From NCBI GenBank assembly GCA_947164805.1, contig CAMUXX010000002.1:1-21929 (forward strand): DNA of 21,929 nucleotides, read 5' to 3'. The notes beneath the pieces were generated by a model, which worked only from the letters and a program-made list of their open reading frames with translations, searched no databases and was not told the origin of the DNA. This document shows, piece after piece, positions 21,290-21,929 of the stretch. The position numbers were made by a program, and so were the translations under genes. Each line of letters opens with the position of its first letter. Position 1 is the first letter of the stretch. The DNA is from an uncultured Elusimicrobia bacterium. GTDB taxonomy: Bacteria; Elusimicrobiota; Elusimicrobia; Elusimicrobiales; Elusimicrobiaceae.

Positions 21290-21540
21290 AAAAGGAGTTT
21301 TATTTTAATATAGGGTTAAATACCCTTTCAAAATTTGAAATGTTTTTGGAACCTTGAAAGACAAGGTGAGCTGCATTAAGGCAGCACAATACGAGTCCAA
21401 AAACAGTCGTTACAGGCACAAAATCTGCGGAGTTATAAACCGTTGATTTTGTGCCGAGTGTTTGTCTAATTTCGGATAAACCACGGCTGTTATATTTTGG
21501 GTTACTCGTATTGGCTCAAGTATAAGGGCCGTTTTTTATT
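21290..21540 (+). ncRNA. Structured RNA family, copy 3 (novel candidate)
   Basis: It matches copies 1 and 2 in layout. P1 is AGGG/CCCT with a 7-nt loop (21312-21325). P2 pairs TGTTTTTGG (21341-21349) with CCAAAAACA (21397-21405) perfectly. Hairpin A is CCTTG/CAAGG (21352-21366) and hairpin B is GCTGC/GCAGC (21370-21385). The pseudoknot pairs CAATACGAGT (21387-21396) with ACTCGTATTG (21504-21513). Hairpin C is GGCACAAAATC/GATTTTGTGCC (21415-21455). Hairpin D lies in 21460-21483. The 3' end has CGGCT (21484-21488) against GGCCG (21527-21531), then TTTTTT. This terminator stem is weaker than in the other copies. GGCTGTT (21485-21491) also complements AACAGTC (21402-21408). It is followed, on the same strand, by the second palindrome and a pilin gene, exactly as copy 1. 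Confidence 0.8.
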
Positions 21541-21572
21541 TGGGTAAATTTTGGTGTAAAAATTTTCCCAAA
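21539..21572 (+). repeat. Hairpin after RNA copy 3
   Basis: TTTGGG/CCCAAA (6 bp) encloses AAATTTT/AAAATTT (7 bp) with one T-T mismatch. It occupies the place of the 1167-1184 palindrome in the other unit. Confidence 0.5.
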
Positions 21573-21591
21573 TATTATTTGCAAAGTAGTG

Positions 21592-21782
21592 TTGTTTAAA
21601 TTTTTTTGTTTTCTTTTTTGCGGCTCAAAACCGTGCAAAATTTGATTTTTATATCTAAGCCGGCAACTCGTAAAAAGCAAAAAGTAATAGGTAACTTTTG
21701 CTTTTTACTCAAACAAACCGGCTTGTTAGAATATAAAAATCTTAAATTTTGCAGACACTAATATCGCCGCAAAAAAGAAAAC
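21592..21782 (+). repeat. Long palindromic element, copy 2
   Basis: It is the inverted, identical counterpart of 961-1151 (191 bp). The palindromic core runs 21608-21782. Identity stops at 21783 (A against G), resumes for 13 bp (to 21796) and then becomes patchy through the pilin leader. It lies between RNA copy 3 and the second pilin, in the same relative orientation as copy 1. Confidence 0.9.
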
Positions 21783-21850
21783 AGGGAAGATAAATAGAGA
21801 AAACAATTTTGTTAGTAATAACAAAAATAAAAAAACAAAGGAGAAGGAAA

Positions 21851-21929
21851 ATGAGAAAAATAATAGAAAAACTAAAAGATACTTTAAGTATCTTATCTTC
21901 AAGTAAAGGTTTTACTTTGCTTGAATTGC
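21851..21929 (+). CDS. Type IV pilin-like protein, 5' end only
   Basis: The first 26 codons are present and the gene runs out of the window. The product begins with a basic leader (MRKIIEKLKDTLSILSSSKG) followed by FTLLEL, the prepilin peptidase cleavage site and start of the pilin helix with Glu at mature position 5. It is a paralogue of the pilin at 374-895. The leaders match at most positions, differing for example in IQKI/IEKL and FHSS/LSSS. SD GGAG (21840-21843) lies 7 nt before the ATG. Confidence 0.88.
   Translation, partial: MRKIIEKLKDTLSILSSSKGFTLLEL
21876..21894. repeat. Palindrome inside second pilin 5' coding region
   Basis: AAGATACTT-T-AAGTATCTT has 9-bp arms and the same position as the palindrome at 851-871 in the first pilin. 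Confidence 0.5.

Overview
The window is AT-rich DNA from a Gram-negative bacterium. It encodes three outer-membrane-type beta-barrel proteins, one lipoprotein and type IV pilin genes at both ends. The pilin-rich character and the mix of housekeeping genes would fit an Elusimicrobium-like member of the Elusimicrobiota. That is an inference from gene style, with no marker gene to prove it.

Layout. 1-373: no credible gene, only degenerate inverted and direct repeats. 374-1468 (minus): a type IV pilin preceded by a 191-bp palindromic element and a structured RNA. 1545-2975: an AT-rich polytopic membrane protein (DUF6056-like). 3026-3538: a ferritin-like diiron protein. 3666-5177: ECF sigma factor, zinc-finger anti-sigma factor and a His/Cys-containing secreted protein in one operon. 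5227-7570 (minus): thyX-glgC-ybeY operon. 7690-7938: second copy of the structured RNA, followed by a 20-codon ORF. 8093-14586: a tightly packed operon of nadK, recN, a small membrane protein, an OMP-like protein, glycerate kinase and a short Omp85-like protein. 14624-14848 (minus): a small basic protein with a duplicated motif. 15086-16263: tRNA-Arg followed after 5 nt by a tRNA nucleotidyltransferase gene. 16260-20017 (minus): OMP-nagB-nagA-lipoprotein operon for amino-sugar use. 20084-21271: YbdG-type mechanosensitive channel. 21290-21929: third copy of the structured RNA, the second palindrome and the start of a second pilin.

The main discovery is a three-copy family of structured RNA of about 250-265 nt (1204-1468 minus, 7690-7938 plus, 21290-21540 plus). 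Much of the primary sequence differs between copies, but the same helices recur with compensatory changes. They include a 10-11 bp pseudoknot-forming helix and a strand complementary to both an upstream and a downstream segment, the latter forming a terminator-like stem with a U-tract. I do not recognise it as a known family.

Two RNA copies sit, in the same orientation, in front of a 175-bp imperfect palindrome and then a pilin gene. The two RNA-palindrome-pilin units face outward at the ends of the window. Their palindromes are 191/191 identical, while the RNAs and pilin starts have diverged. This looks like a repeated pilin expression or recombination cassette that could allow inversion of the roughly 20 kb between the copies.
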